Made by a program: the position numbers and the translations under genes. From Candidatus Meridianibacter frigidus (GTDB taxonomy: Bacteria > Vulcanimicrobiota > Vulcanimicrobiia > Vulcanimicrobiales > Vulcanimicrobiaceae), in the NCBI GenBank assembly GCA_003243975.1, contig QHBJ01000005.1:124001-188000 (forward strand): a stretch of 64,000 nt of DNA, in the 5' to 3' direction. Below, piece after piece: positions 46,900 to 58,330 of the stretch (positions are counted from its first letter, which is position 1; every line of letters begins with the position of its first letter). The notes below the pieces were generated by a model that was not told where the DNA came from, searched no databases, and saw only the letters and a program-made list of their open reading frames with translations.

Positions 46900-47403
46900 A
46901 TGACACGCTTACCGCCGCACGCCGCGTTCTGGTTGAGCATCGCCCGCCTCTACCTGGGCGCGTACTGGCTCATTCACGGATTGCGGAAGCTCATTTTCCC
47001 GCACCCATCTGCGGTGGCCGGCCAGCTTGGCCATCTTTCCGCGCCTCCGGGGCTCTCGGCGCAAGCGATCGTGGCGCACACGACCACTTGGCTCCCGATT
47101 GCTTCGACGCTTGAGGTCGTGGTCGGCACGGCGCTGGTCCTCGGGGTCCTGACTCGCCTCTCCGCATTCGGCGCATTGGTGGCCGCGGGAGCATACTTCT
47201 TCGCCTCCGGCGCGTACTTGAATTATGGCGGGTATGCCGGCGCCGCCTCATCGGTCATGGTTCTGGCGCTGCTCGTTCTCGCGCTGCCTACGGGGTTCGG
47301 GATGAATCCCGCGGTCGATCGCCGTGTGCGCAGAGTGCGGCCTGAGTTTGTCGAAGAGCCGCCGTTCACACACGCTCGCGCGCCCAGGGATGTGCCATCA
47401 TGA
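46900..47403 (+). CDS. DoxX family membrane protein
   Basis: 167 residues with four membrane helices typical of DoxX: WLSIARLYLGAYWLIHGLRK, LPIASTLEVVVGTALVLGVL, SAFGALVAAGAYFFASGAYL and VMVLALLVLALPTG. DoxX relatives are linked to redox and thiol stress. ATGA overlap with the following dienelactone hydrolase suggests one operon. Confidence 0.85.
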   Translation: MTRLPPHAAFWLSIARLYLGAYWLIHGLRKLIFPHPSAVAGQLGHLSAPPGLSAQAIVAHTTTWLPIASTLEVVVGTALVLGVLTRLSAFGALVAAGAYFFASGAYLNYGGYAGAASSVMVLALLVLALPTGFGMNPAVDRRVRRVRPEFVEEPPFTHARAPRDVPS

Positions 47404-48305
47404 AATCTACCGCCGAAGACTTGGTCAATCCATCGAACGCGACCGCGGCCGAACTCTCACGCCGCGGCTTCGTTGTCATAGGAGCCGCCGCCGCGGCCGC
47501 GCTGTCCGATGTGGCTTGCGCCCGCGCGCAGGAGTACGGGAAGCCACACTCCCCGATCGTGCCCGAAGACGATCCCGACATCAGCGTGATGCGGCCTGAG
47601 TTGAAGCCCAATGCGGGCACGCCGATCGCTGCGTACGCTGCGAAGCCGCACGCCATCACTCCCAATACGCCGGGGCTGGTCGTGACGCAACATATCTGGG
47701 GCGTAGATGCAACCATTCGAGATTTCGTGCGCCGCATGGCAAAGAACGGCTACATCGCCATTGCTCCGCTGCTATACGATCGGCTGGGCGCGCCCAGCGG
47801 GGATGACGCGAGCGATTACACCACTTTCGGTCCAACTGCTGAGAAGATGCAGGCCCAAGGTTTTGTCTCCACCGACTTGTCGGCCGGCCGCGATTGGATT
47901 CGCACGCAGGCGGCACAGAATAAGGTCGGCATCACCGGTTTCTGCATGGGTGCCGGCATCGTGCTCAAGCAGATCATCGGCAACAACAATTATCAAGCTG
48001 CCGCCATGTTTTACGGCAGCGTCCGGCCGGGTACCGCCAGTACCGATCCGACCACAGCGACCACCTTCGATTTCACCTCCGAGATAACGACGCCGTTGAT
48101 GGGCAGTTTTGGGGCGCGCGACACCTCGATCAAACCGGAAGACGTACGCGCAATGTTCGCGCGGTTAACCGTACCCCACGACCTGAAGATCTACGACGAG
48201 GCGGGCCATGCGTTCATGGATGACACCCGGCCTTCGTATGTGGCCAGCGCGGCGACCGACGCCTTCGCACGTTTGTTGGCTTGGTTTACGAAGTACCTAC
48301 GTTAA
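47400..48305 (+). CDS. Dienelactone hydrolase family protein, Tat-exported
   Basis: A 301-residue alpha/beta hydrolase. A twin-arginine signal (ELSRRGFVVIGAAAAAAL) predicts export. The catalytic Cys nucleophile is in GITGFCMGAGIVLK, followed by an Asp (SFGARDTSIK) and a His (YDEAGHAFMDD). IAIAPLLYDRLGAPS is family-like. The substrate is unknown; carboxymethylenebutenolidase is the prototype. The end overlaps the convergent hydrolase gene by 20 bases. Confidence 0.9.
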   Translation: MKSTAEDLVNPSNATAAELSRRGFVVIGAAAAAALSDVACARAQEYGKPHSPIVPEDDPDISVMRPELKPNAGTPIAAYAAKPHAITPNTPGLVVTQHIWGVDATIRDFVRRMAKNGYIAIAPLLYDRLGAPSGDDASDYTTFGPTAEKMQAQGFVSTDLSAGRDWIRTQAAQNKVGITGFCMGAGIVLKQIIGNNNYQAAAMFYGSVRPGTASTDPTTATTFDFTSEITTPLMGSFGARDTSIKPEDVRAMFARLTVPHDLKIYDEAGHAFMDDTRPSYVASAATDAFARLLAWFTKYLR

Positions 48306-49059
48306 GATTCTCGTAAAACGATGCGACGCGTTCGCTGAAGATGTCGGGGCGCCGTAACGGAAAAACATGGTCACTTCCGGGCGCAACTTCGACGTGTGCA
48401 TTGACCTTGCGTGCGAAATGCCGCGCTTGCGGACGAAAGATAATATCGTATTGTCCGTTGATGATGAGCACCGGCTTGCGGTAACGCTCCAATAGGCGGC
48501 TAAATTCGCAGCCCTCCAGCAGTGCAACGGCTTCGTTGAAGGCGTGCTGATCGAACGAATGGCTGCTGACGGCCTGCGCGAGTGCCTTCGGAAGCGTTGC
48601 GTAGAAAAAGGCGCGGCTGCAGGCCTCGAAAATGCGCGACGGAATCCGCGCGCCGACGGAAATGAGCACGCGGTATGCCAAACGCCGCCACTTGGTTAGA
48701 TCCAGCGTGGCGCCCGTCAGGATCAGCCCGCTCGTTTGCTCTTGCGCGCGCGCCGCGTACAGAATCGCTATAAAACCGCCGAGCGAATAGCCCACGAGCA
48801 ACGCGGGTCGCCGCAGCACCGATGCAAACAGATAGTCGAGCTGCTGCATGATATGTTCGTCGTCGAACGGCACTTCCGACATCGTGCCGTGGCGCGGCAG
48901 GTCTAGCGTAACGCAGCGGAAGCGGGGCACAAGGAGCTCGATGTGATCCTTCCAGGAGTAGCGCCCCAAATGCAACCCATGCAGGAAAACGATCGGCGGA
49001 GCGTTCGGTGGGCCGCTGATGGAAATCGAATCCTGCAGCAGCGATTGCGTCGTCACCAT
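48286..49059 (-). CDS. Alpha/beta hydrolase
   Basis: 257 residues. Oxyanion region IVFLHGLHLGRYSW, nucleophile elbow LVGYSLGGFIAIL (Ser), acid near NGQYDIIF and His in APGSDHVFPL. No signal peptide. An esterase, lipase or haloperoxidase-like enzyme of unknown substrate. The start MVTTQSLLQDSISISG seems natural. Confidence 0.88.
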   Translation of the reverse strand: MVTTQSLLQDSISISGPPNAPPIVFLHGLHLGRYSWKDHIELLVPRFRCVTLDLPRHGTMSEVPFDDEHIMQQLDYLFASVLRRPALLVGYSLGGFIAILYAARAQEQTSGLILTGATLDLTKWRRLAYRVLISVGARIPSRIFEACSRAFFYATLPKALAQAVSSHSFDQHAFNEAVALLEGCEFSRLLERYRKPVLIINGQYDIIFRPQARHFARKVNAHVEVAPGSDHVFPLRRPDIFSERVASFYENLNVGTS

Positions 49060-49115
49060 CTTTTCTTTCCCACGGATGCATGGTCTGCCGGCTGCAAGCC
49101 GAAAAAACTCTCTCC

Positions 49116-49619
49116 ATGATAATTGTCAGTGCGATACTCCTCGCCAGCCTGCAAATCGCTCAAGTGCCGGCCTCAAACCCGACGAGCTCGGTTATCGATA
49201 CGCGTGGTCCCTGTCTGGACTCCGCCAAGCAAGTGCCGAACGTTGTCGGCGATCCACCCGACCGCTCCAGCGAGATCCTTAGGATCGATCGCGTTGTCTC
49301 GACTGCGACCTTCATGCCCAACGAAGTAATCGGATTCGTGTATACGCGCCAAGACGGCAAGACTTTCTTGGGAATGCGTGCCGCGCAGTACACCTCGCCG
49401 GCAAGTGCGGCTGCGCTGAACGCCGTGCTCGCCTCCACGCACGCGCCGAGCGTGGCCGAAACGGCCTTCCCGCCCCAGACCAAGCTGGGCGTCAAGACGG
49501 GCTATGCCGCATTCTTCGAGGTCCGGCTTCCGGCCCAAGCCCTCGCCGCGCTGCAGATTCGCACGGAGCCCTGCGTGGCTTGGCCGCTGGGAAGGCCCCT
49601 GCCCGAACCGGCACCCTAG
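49116..49619 (+). CDS. Exported protein of unknown function
   Basis: 167 residues. ATG 49116 gives a signal peptide (MIIVSAILLASLQIAQVPA). The mature part has two cysteines (GPCLDS, EPCVAWPLG) and a small mixed fold (VYTRQDGKTFLGMRAAQYTS). No family recognised. Divergent from the hydrolase (56-base gap) and 52 bases before hsp20. Confidence 0.55.
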   Translation: MIIVSAILLASLQIAQVPASNPTSSVIDTRGPCLDSAKQVPNVVGDPPDRSSEILRIDRVVSTATFMPNEVIGFVYTRQDGKTFLGMRAAQYTSPASAAALNAVLASTHAPSVAETAFPPQTKLGVKTGYAAFFEVRLPAQALAALQIRTEPCVAWPLGRPLPEPAP

Positions 49620-49671
49620 CCCGCAGCGAGGAATTAGCAGACTGCGCATCTGATTGCTAGGGGCGGGAGTT

Positions 49672-50106
49672 ATGGCCAAGGGAATGGATCTGGAAGACGA
49701 GTTCGAGCGGCTCTACGCGGAGGTCACTCGGCGGCCGCGCGGCGCGCGCTGGGAGCCGAATACGGACGTCTTCTTTGATGAAGAACGCGATTGGGTTGTC
49801 GTGCGTGTGGAATTAGCGGGCGCCGATGCCGAGAATCTGCGCGTCGGCGTCGACGAACGCCATCTCTTCATCATCGGTCGCCGCGTGGACGGCACGCGCT
49901 TTACGCGCGGGTCGTTTCTGCAAAAAGAAATCGAGTACGGCGACTTTGTCAAGAAAATCCATCTCCCCGTTACGGTTGCCATCGAAACCGTCAGCGCAAC
50001 TTACGGCGCCGGCATCCTGACGATCGCCCTACCGGTTGCGGGGGCCGAATCGATTCCCGCCACGCGCACCGAAATCCGAATGATTGTAAAAAGGACTCTC
50101 GTCTAA
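49672..50106 (+). CDS. Small heat-shock protein, Hsp20/alpha-crystallin
   Basis: 144 residues with an alpha-crystallin domain: PNTDVFFDEERDWVVVRVEL, AENLRVGVDERHLFIIGRR, and the terminal GAGILTIALPVA. Prevents aggregation of unfolded proteins. ATG 49672 follows GGGAG. It is four bases from lon, forming a chaperone-protease operon. Confidence 0.92.
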   Translation: MAKGMDLEDEFERLYAEVTRRPRGARWEPNTDVFFDEERDWVVVRVELAGADAENLRVGVDERHLFIIGRRVDGTRFTRGSFLQKEIEYGDFVKKIHLPVTVAIETVSATYGAGILTIALPVAGAESIPATRTEIRMIVKRTLV

Positions 50107-50110
50107 GATC

Positions 50111-52594
<2,484 letters not shown>

Positions 52595-52617
52595 TTCTAC
52601 TCACCTTCGAACCCCAT

Positions 52618-52656
52618 AGTGTCACTTCGAGCATGTCGAGAGGTCGCTAAGGATGA
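52618..52656. repeat. Dispersed repeat copy
   Basis: AGTGTCACTTCGAGCATGTC and GAGAGGTCGC, ending GGATGACG. Same family as the copies at 35108 and 38708. It directly precedes the decayed gene. Confidence 0.5.
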
Positions 52657-53128
52657 CGGCGTTTGCCGCGCTCGTTTCACTTTCGTTGCTGCCGGATGTC
52701 GCGAGCCCGAAGCCCTGCGCGACGCCGCACGTGCCGACCATCGGAGAAAAGTACCAATTTGGTGGCGAGCGCTAGCCGGTTATTAATCCCTCCAAAGTAA
52801 AGTATATCAACCCGCAAAAGCTTCCCGGCGAACCGGAGGTTGTCCTGACCGGAACAAATTGGGGGCTACGCGATCGAAAATGAGCGCGTTTCCGAGTTAC
52901 CATTCGCCGTCATCATGTTTTTCGCCGGTCAAGCGCGGTGAATACGGAGGGGTGCTGTTCCTCGCTTATCCCCTGCGCAATGGGCGCTCATATGAGTGCG
53001 CTTACAAGGACAGCACGTTCACTTCAATTTACCATGTAGGCTCATCATTGCCCAAGTGGCTGATAACGCCGCACGTGGTTCAACTCAATATGTACAGCTT
53101 TCTGTGGCCCGATGGAAGCAAGACCTAG
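52653..53128 (+). pseudogene. Remnant of a small exported protein gene with several lesions
   Basis: A signal-like start (MTAFAALVSLSLLPDVASPK) at 52653 continues with CATPHVPTIGEKYQFGGER. It then meets a TAG and resumes in frame as VKYINPQKLPGEPEVVLTG. The sequence then moves frame twice (IENERVSELPFAVIMFFAG, then YGGVLFLAYPLRNGRSYECA) and ends in frame at 53128. A caller would report only the last piece (52859-53128, 89 residues). No family was recognised. This accounts for most of the 583-base gap between lon and selD; the rest holds the repeat and nothing else I can identify. Confidence 0.5.
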
Positions 53129-53177
53129 GTTACGAACCGCGTTGAACTAAAAAAAAGCCGTTAAATCGCCTCCCTCT

Positions 53178-54215
53178 TTACGCAACTTCGACGCCGGTAC
53201 CGACGGTGATGGATCCGATGCGCGCAGCCGGTCCGCACGCGGACAGCTCGCGTTGAAGTGCGTCGGCTTTTTCGGGAGCGACGGCGATTAACAAGCCGCC
53301 GGAAGTCTGCGCGTCGGAGAGGGCTACGCGCAAATCGGGCGGTACGCTGGGGGAAAATTCAGTGAAGCCCGCGTGCAGATCGACGTTCTCTTGCGTGCCG
53401 CCGGCGATTGCGCCCTTTCCAATGAGTTCGCGCACGCCCTCGAAGAGAGGGATGTCAGCAGATTCAATCATAACACGGACGCTCGAAGCGCGCGCCGTTT
53501 CGTGCGCGTGACCGAGAAGCCCGTAGCCCGTGATGTCGGTGCATGCATGAACGCCGACGTGCATCATGACCTTTGAGGCCGCGGCATTGAGCGTGATCAT
53601 CGAATCGATTGCCGGTTGCATGGCCGCTGCGTCGATCATGCCACCTTTGAGTGCGGTTGCGAGAACGCCCGTCCCGAGTTGCTTCGTAAGGAGTAAGATG
53701 TCCCCGGGGCGGGCATTCGCGTTCGTAACGAACGCACCGGGGTGCACGGTTCCCGTGGCGGCCATCCCGTACTTCGGCTCGGGGTCTTTGATTGAGTGAC
53801 CGCCCAAAATAGAAGCCCCTGCTTGCTTTGCTACTTCAGCGCCTCCTTGCAGAATGCGCTGAAGAACCTCGAGGGGCAGCGTGTCGCTAGGAAATGCGAC
53901 GATGTTCAGCGCCGAAATCGGCGTTGCGCCCATCGCGTACAGATCTGAAAAACTGTTGGCTGCCGCGATGCGTCCGAAATCGTACGGATCGTCCACAATG
54001 GGCGTGAAAAAATCAACGGTCTGCACGATGGCCAGATCGTCGCTCACCCTGTAGATGCCGGCGTCGTCGTTGGTGCCGAAGTCAACCAGCACGTTGTCGC
54101 TCTGTAGCGTTGGCAAGTGACGCAAGACTTGCGCCAGCTCGGCGGAGCCGAGTTTACTCGCTCAACCCGCGCAGGACGAAAACTCCGTTAACCGGATCGG
54201 ATCGAGGGACTGCAT
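53178..54215 (-). CDS. selD: Selenide, water dikinase SelD with selenocysteine at the active site (UGA codon 18)
   Basis: Makes selenophosphate from selenide and ATP. The family core is TVDFFTPIVDDPYDFGRIAA, LGGHSIKDPEPKYGMA, and DITGYGLLGHAHE. The uninterrupted frame begins at a TTG (54125) and lacks the catalytic Cys/Sec and Lys. Extending through an in-frame TGA (54164-54162) to ATG 54215 adds MQSLDPIRLTEFSSCAG-U-ASKLG. This is the canonical SelD N-terminus, with U where other members have Cys or Sec and the active Lys three residues later. Total length is 345, as in the family. A perfect 6-bp hairpin follows nine bases after the TGA, a candidate SECIS. Start codon shares CATG with the divergent aminotransferase. 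Confidence 0.88.
54138..54152 (-). promoter_or_regulatory. Candidate bacterial SECIS hairpin in selD
   Basis: CTCGGC-TCC-GCCGAG, a perfect stem nine bases after the UGA of selD. Position is near the range for bacterial SECIS elements. The tight three-base loop lacks the usual early G unless the stem is shortened, so the exact fold is uncertain. Confidence 0.45.
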
Positions 54216-55464
54216 GCCGCTTACTTTAACATCCACGGTAGTGTCACCCCGACCTCTGCTGTTTCTTCCCGGTCCGGTCTGCGTGGCGGACTCGGTGCTG
54301 CAAGCGATGACGCGTCCGCTCATCGACCACCGCGGACCCGAATTTTCGCGCTTGCTGCAATCGATCGAAGCGCAGCTACAGCCAATTTTCGGAACGGCGG
54401 GCAGCATCTTCATCTTGGGCTCCTCAGGCACCGGGGGATTGGAATCGGCTGTGGCCAGCTTGTTCTCGCCCGGCGACCGCGTTTTGGCTGCCCCGGTAGG
54501 CGTGTTCGGGCAGCGACTTGTCGACATGGCGCGCACCTATGGCTGCCGGGTTGACGTCATGGAAACGAAACCCGGATTCGCAGTGGACGCGCAGCAGCTT
54601 GCCGAGCGCCTCAAACGGGATACAGCGCGCAGCATTCGGGGCATCTTGCTCACGCATAACGAAACCTCGACGGGGGTCGCGAACGACATGCGGCTGCTTG
54701 CGGAGGCGATCGGCGAACACCCTGCGTACACGGTGGTTGATTCGGTCAGCGGTATGGGCGCGAGCGATTTTCGCATGCACGAGTGGCGCCTCGATGCGGT
54801 CATAACGGCTTCTCAGAAAGTTTTTGCCGCGCCGCCCGGAGTCGCGATGGTGGCCCTTAGCGCGCGAGCTGCACAGCGGGCCGTCGCGGAACAGGTTCCA
54901 ATATTTTACTTCAACCTTGGCAAGGCAAAGCAGTTTGCGGAGCTTGGACAGACCCCATGGACGCCGCCGATCTCGACTTGTTTTGCCCTGGACGCCGCGC
55001 TGGAAGCGTATCATGCGCAAGGCGCGCAGATCGTTTGGCATCGCCTTGCAAGCTATGCGAGCGCCATTCGTGCCGCCGCCGCCGCGCTTGGTTTAGAGAA
55101 CTTCTCGCAGCCCGGCGCGCATTCGAACACGGTGGTGGCAATTAAGGCGCCGGCGGGACTTGACGTCGCGGAACTGTTGCGCGGTTTGCGCGAAGAGCGC
55201 GGGATCGTGCTCTCCGGCGGGCAGAAAGAACTCAAAGGTGCCATCTTCCGGATCGGTACCATGGGCAGCATCTCGCAGACCGATGTCATGGCGATGCTGG
55301 GGGCACTCGAGATCGCGCTGTGGCAACAGAAGCTGCAGGTACGCAGCGGCGCGGGGGTGCAAGCGGCGCTTCAGGTTTTCTTGGAGGACGATGTTGCTAA
55401 ACTCGGTGACGGTTCAGCAACGGACGAGCAAACGGACGTGCAAACCATGGCAACGCCGCGCTGA
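54214..55464 (+). CDS. Class V PLP aminotransferase (alanine/serine--glyoxylate aminotransferase-like)
   Basis: 416 residues. N-terminus PRPLLFLPGPVCVAD, DHRGPEFSRLLQ, ILGSSGTGGLESAVASL, HNETSTGVANDM, the cofactor Asp in TVVDSVSGMGASDF and the PLP lysine in ITASQKVFAAPPGVA are those of AGT/SPT enzymes. ATG 54214 has GAGGG five bases upstream. The last 30 residues (DGSATDEQTDVQ) are non-family and overlap convergent cvpA by 68 bases. Substrate not certain; it is not a SelA or a NifS-type desulfurase by motif. Confidence 0.88.
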   Translation: MPLTLTSTVVSPRPLLFLPGPVCVADSVLQAMTRPLIDHRGPEFSRLLQSIEAQLQPIFGTAGSIFILGSSGTGGLESAVASLFSPGDRVLAAPVGVFGQRLVDMARTYGCRVDVMETKPGFAVDAQQLAERLKRDTARSIRGILLTHNETSTGVANDMRLLAEAIGEHPAYTVVDSVSGMGASDFRMHEWRLDAVITASQKVFAAPPGVAMVALSARAAQRAVAEQVPIFYFNLGKAKQFAELGQTPWTPPISTCFALDAALEAYHAQGAQIVWHRLASYASAIRAAAAALGLENFSQPGAHSNTVVAIKAPAGLDVAELLRGLREERGIVLSGGQKELKGAIFRIGTMGSISQTDVMAMLGALEIALWQQKLQVRSGAGVQAALQVFLEDDVAKLGDGSATDEQTDVQTMATPR

Positions 55465-55930
55465 TCGCGTCGTCAATGCGCTGGTCGGGCTGCACGAAGA
55501 CCGCTACCAAACGTGAGTGATGTAAATCCGCCCGCAGATCCGGCGAAAGCGGAAAGAAGAGCGCGATGAAGAGCACGAACCAGAGAAAAACGGCGGATTT
55601 CAGCACGCCCACTGCAGCGCCCGCCAGCGCATTCCCCAAACCAAGAAAGGGCAATTTTGCGACGCGGCCCAGCGCCCAAGCAATGATCATAATGGCCGCG
55701 TAGGTCCCCAGGCCGACGAACAGCATGCCCACAACGTGCGCCGATCCCGGCCCCAGATGCATGTATGCCCGAATCCAGAAGTCGGCGAAGCCGTTATACC
55801 AGAACGGAACCAGCAGCGAAGCGAAGAGAGCCAGTGCGCCGGCGAGTTCTGAGATGAATCCACGTTTGTATCCTTTGAGGGCGGCAATCAGGATGATTGC
55901 GCCCATCACGAGGTCCGGCCACGCCAGCAA
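55397..55930 (-). CDS. cvpA: CvpA family membrane protein
   Basis: 177 residues with four helices: LVMGAIILIAALKGYKRGFI, LAGALALFASLLVPFWYNGF, VVGMLFVGLGTYAAIMIIAW and VLKSAVFLWFVLFIALFFPL. RGFISE.AG is the CvpA hallmark. Linked to envelope processes in other bacteria. TTG 55930 lies two bases after the pheT stop, so it is the last gene of the pheST operon. Confidence 0.85.
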   Translation of the reverse strand: MLAWPDLVMGAIILIAALKGYKRGFISELAGALALFASLLVPFWYNGFADFWIRAYMHLGPGSAHVVGMLFVGLGTYAAIMIIAWALGRVAKLPFLGLGNALAGAAVGVLKSAVFLWFVLFIALFFPLSPDLRADLHHSRLVAVFVQPDQRIDDAISAALPWFARPFARPLLNRHRV

Positions 55931-55932
55931 AT

Positions 55933-58320
55933 TCAGCTGCGAATCTCCGCGCCAAGCTCCGACTTCAATGCGGACAGTGCGCGCGCTACGGCTTCGTCTG
56001 CTTCTTCATCAGTAATGGTGGTGTCGTCGCGCTGCAATACCATTCGCGCTGCAAGACTCTTTTGGTTCTCACCGACCTGTGGGCCACGGTATTCATCGAA
56101 CACACGCACCGACTTGCCCAGATCGCCGATTGTCGACGCGATAGTTTGCTCGATCGCTTTGGCGCTGACTTCGAGCGCGACCACGAGCGCGAGATCGCGC
56201 GTCGTCGATGGAAAGCGTGACCCCGGACGGTATTGTGGAATGGCTGGCTCGGGGATGTGCGTCAACGGGATAACAGCGAGATAGACAGCACGGCGTATCT
56301 CGTAGCCATGAAGCAGGCGCGGGTCTGCCGCTCCAAGGTGCATGATCTCGACGCCGTCTAAACTCAGCGTTGCGCATTTTCCCGGATGCATGCCGAGGTA
56401 GGTGTCGCGGCTGGCTTCGGGTTTACGGCCGGTCAAGCGCCGAACGAGCTCCTCGCAGTCTCCTTTGAACTGCAGAAACGCGGAGTCGCGCCAATTGGGT
56501 TCGCGAGCGTTCTCCACCGCCCAACCCATGGCCAGCATCGGAATTTCTTCGATGCGATCGCCCTGTTCAAAAACGTGGCCGAGCTCGAAGATTTTGATGG
56601 GTTGGTCCATCCGCGCGAAGTGGTCGAGAATGCCGGGCTCCAGAGCGGACCGTAGAAAGGTCTGCTCTGCCGACAATGGATTTCTTATTTCTACTTCGCG
56701 GGCGCGTAGACTTAAACCGGCGTTGGAGAATCGCTGCCGCACTCCCGCTCCTTGCAACGAGTAGGAAACGATTTCGTAGTACCCCAGGGCTTCCAAACTG
56801 TACGCGATCCGGTTTTCAAGGTGGTACGCTGCGCTTGCGATGTCGTGCGTCGCAATGGCCGGCATCACCATTGGGACGCGATCGTAACCGGCCATGCGCG
56901 CGATCTCTTCCACCACGTCGGCCGAGATCGTTACGTCGTTGCGCCACGCCGGCGGCTGGATCAGAAGTGCTTGGTCGCCGTCTTGCTCCGAATTGAAGCC
57001 CAAGGGGCTGAGAAGAGCCCTTATCTCCTTCGCGTTGAGGTCAAATCCCAAAAGTCGCTTGGGTTCGCCAAGCGGCAAGTGCACCGGTGTTTGTTTTTGG
57101 AGCGAGTCACCGAACGCATGTGGAGCGTGCGCCGCAGCGCCTTCGGCTATCAGAAGCGTCGCTGCCCGAGCCGCACCCAGGTCGGTAAGGATGGGTGCCA
57201 GCGTTTTTTCATGCCGCGTTGACGCGTCCGTTCGAAAACCGTGGGCCGCGCTCATGCGGCGAATGCGCGCGCCGTTAAAGTTCGCGGCCTCCAAGATGAT
57301 TTTGCGAGTGCCGGCTGTTACTTCTGCATTCTTGCCGCCCTTGATGCCGGCGAGACCTTGCACGGCTTGCTCGTCGGCAATTACCAGGTCGGTTTGGAAA
57401 AGTTCGTGTTCGACATCGTCCAGCGTGACCAACTTTTCGCCCGGGGCGGCATCACGCGCTATGAGATGATTTCCGCTGAGATGCGCGGCGTCATAAAAGT
57501 GGAGTGGCTGGCCGACCTCCAGCATCACGTAGTTTGAAACGTCGACGATGTTGTTAATTGGGCGCTGACCCGCCAACGCCAGACGAACGCGCATCCACAA
57601 AGGCGACTGTCGCACGGTGATGTTGCTGAAACGCTGCGCCACAAACCGCGTGCAGTCCGCACTCCGGATGCTAACCGCAGGTCCGTCGGCGTCTTTCTTG
57701 GCGTCGCGGTCTCGGGCACCGATGCGCCCCTCTGCGTGTTGCAGCTCGGGCGGCAAGCGCAATTCCTTGCCGGTCGCGGCGGCCAGCTCCCTGGCCAAAC
57801 CGGTCATGGACATCGCGTCGGGGCGGTTGGTGGTGATATCGACGTCGAGGACATCGTCACGCAGCCGGAAGTACGAGATCACATCCGCGCCGAGCAAGGT
57901 CTCGGCATCCATTTGCAGGATTCCGTCTTCGAACCAGTCGGCTGGTAGGCCCAACTCATCGGCCGAAATCATCATGCCCTCGGATTCGAAACCGCGCATC
58001 TTGCGCCGTTCGATCTTAAGGTTCGGAAGCTGCGCGCCGATCATGGCAACCGCAATCATCTGTCCAACTGCCACGTTCGTGGCGGCGGTGGCTATATTGA
58101 GCGGTTGGCGTAGCCCGATGTCTACCTTAGCAACTTGCAAGCGATCGGCGTTCGGATGTTTCTGCAGTGTGTCGATTCTGCCGACCACGACGTTGGAGAG
58201 CTCGGGGCGGGGCTCGATGGCATCCACCGGAAAGCCGATGCTGGCTAGCAGTTCGGCGATCTCGTGCGAACTCTCGGGCAAGTCCACGTAGTCGCGCAGC
58301 CAACCGACGGGCGCCTTCAC
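55933..58320 (-). CDS. pheT: Phenylalanine--tRNA ligase beta subunit
   Basis: 795 residues. MKAPVGWLRDYVDLPES start, EMAP/OB tRNA-binding domain (VVVGRIDTLQKHPNADRLQV), B3/4 editing and B5 regions, and a C-terminal ferredoxin-fold anticodon-binding domain (FDEYRGPQVGENQKSLAARM). The frame opens at 58449 inside pheS, but GTG 58320 with GGAG six bases upstream gives the family start. The spacer to the pheS stop is ten bases. Confidence 0.96.
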   Translation of the reverse strand: MKAPVGWLRDYVDLPESSHEIAELLASIGFPVDAIEPRPELSNVVVGRIDTLQKHPNADRLQVAKVDIGLRQPLNIATAATNVAVGQMIAVAMIGAQLPNLKIERRKMRGFESEGMMISADELGLPADWFEDGILQMDAETLLGADVISYFRLRDDVLDVDITTNRPDAMSMTGLARELAAATGKELRLPPELQHAEGRIGARDRDAKKDADGPAVSIRSADCTRFVAQRFSNITVRQSPLWMRVRLALAGQRPINNIVDVSNYVMLEVGQPLHFYDAAHLSGNHLIARDAAPGEKLVTLDDVEHELFQTDLVIADEQAVQGLAGIKGGKNAEVTAGTRKIILEAANFNGARIRRMSAAHGFRTDASTRHEKTLAPILTDLGAARAATLLIAEGAAAHAPHAFGDSLQKQTPVHLPLGEPKRLLGFDLNAKEIRALLSPLGFNSEQDGDQALLIQPPAWRNDVTISADVVEEIARMAGYDRVPMVMPAIATHDIASAAYHLENRIAYSLEALGYYEIVSYSLQGAGVRQRFSNAGLSLRAREVEIRNPLSAEQTFLRSALEPGILDHFARMDQPIKIFELGHVFEQGDRIEEIPMLAMGWAVENAREPNWRDSAFLQFKGDCEELVRRLTGRKPEASRDTYLGMHPGKCATLSLDGVEIMHLGAADPRLLHGYEIRRAVYLAVIPLTHIPEPAIPQYRPGSRFPSTTRDLALVVALEVSAKAIEQTIASTIGDLGKSVRVFDEYRGPQVGENQKSLAARMVLQRDDTTITDEEADEAVARALSALKSELGAEIRS

Positions 58321-58330
58321 CGTTTCTCCA

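Noticed and set aside
54214-55464. Aminotransferase next to selD as selenocysteine synthase or selenocysteine lyase
   Set aside because: Motifs (HNETSTGV, ASQKVFAAPPG) are those of alanine/serine--glyoxylate aminotransferases, not SelA or CsdB.
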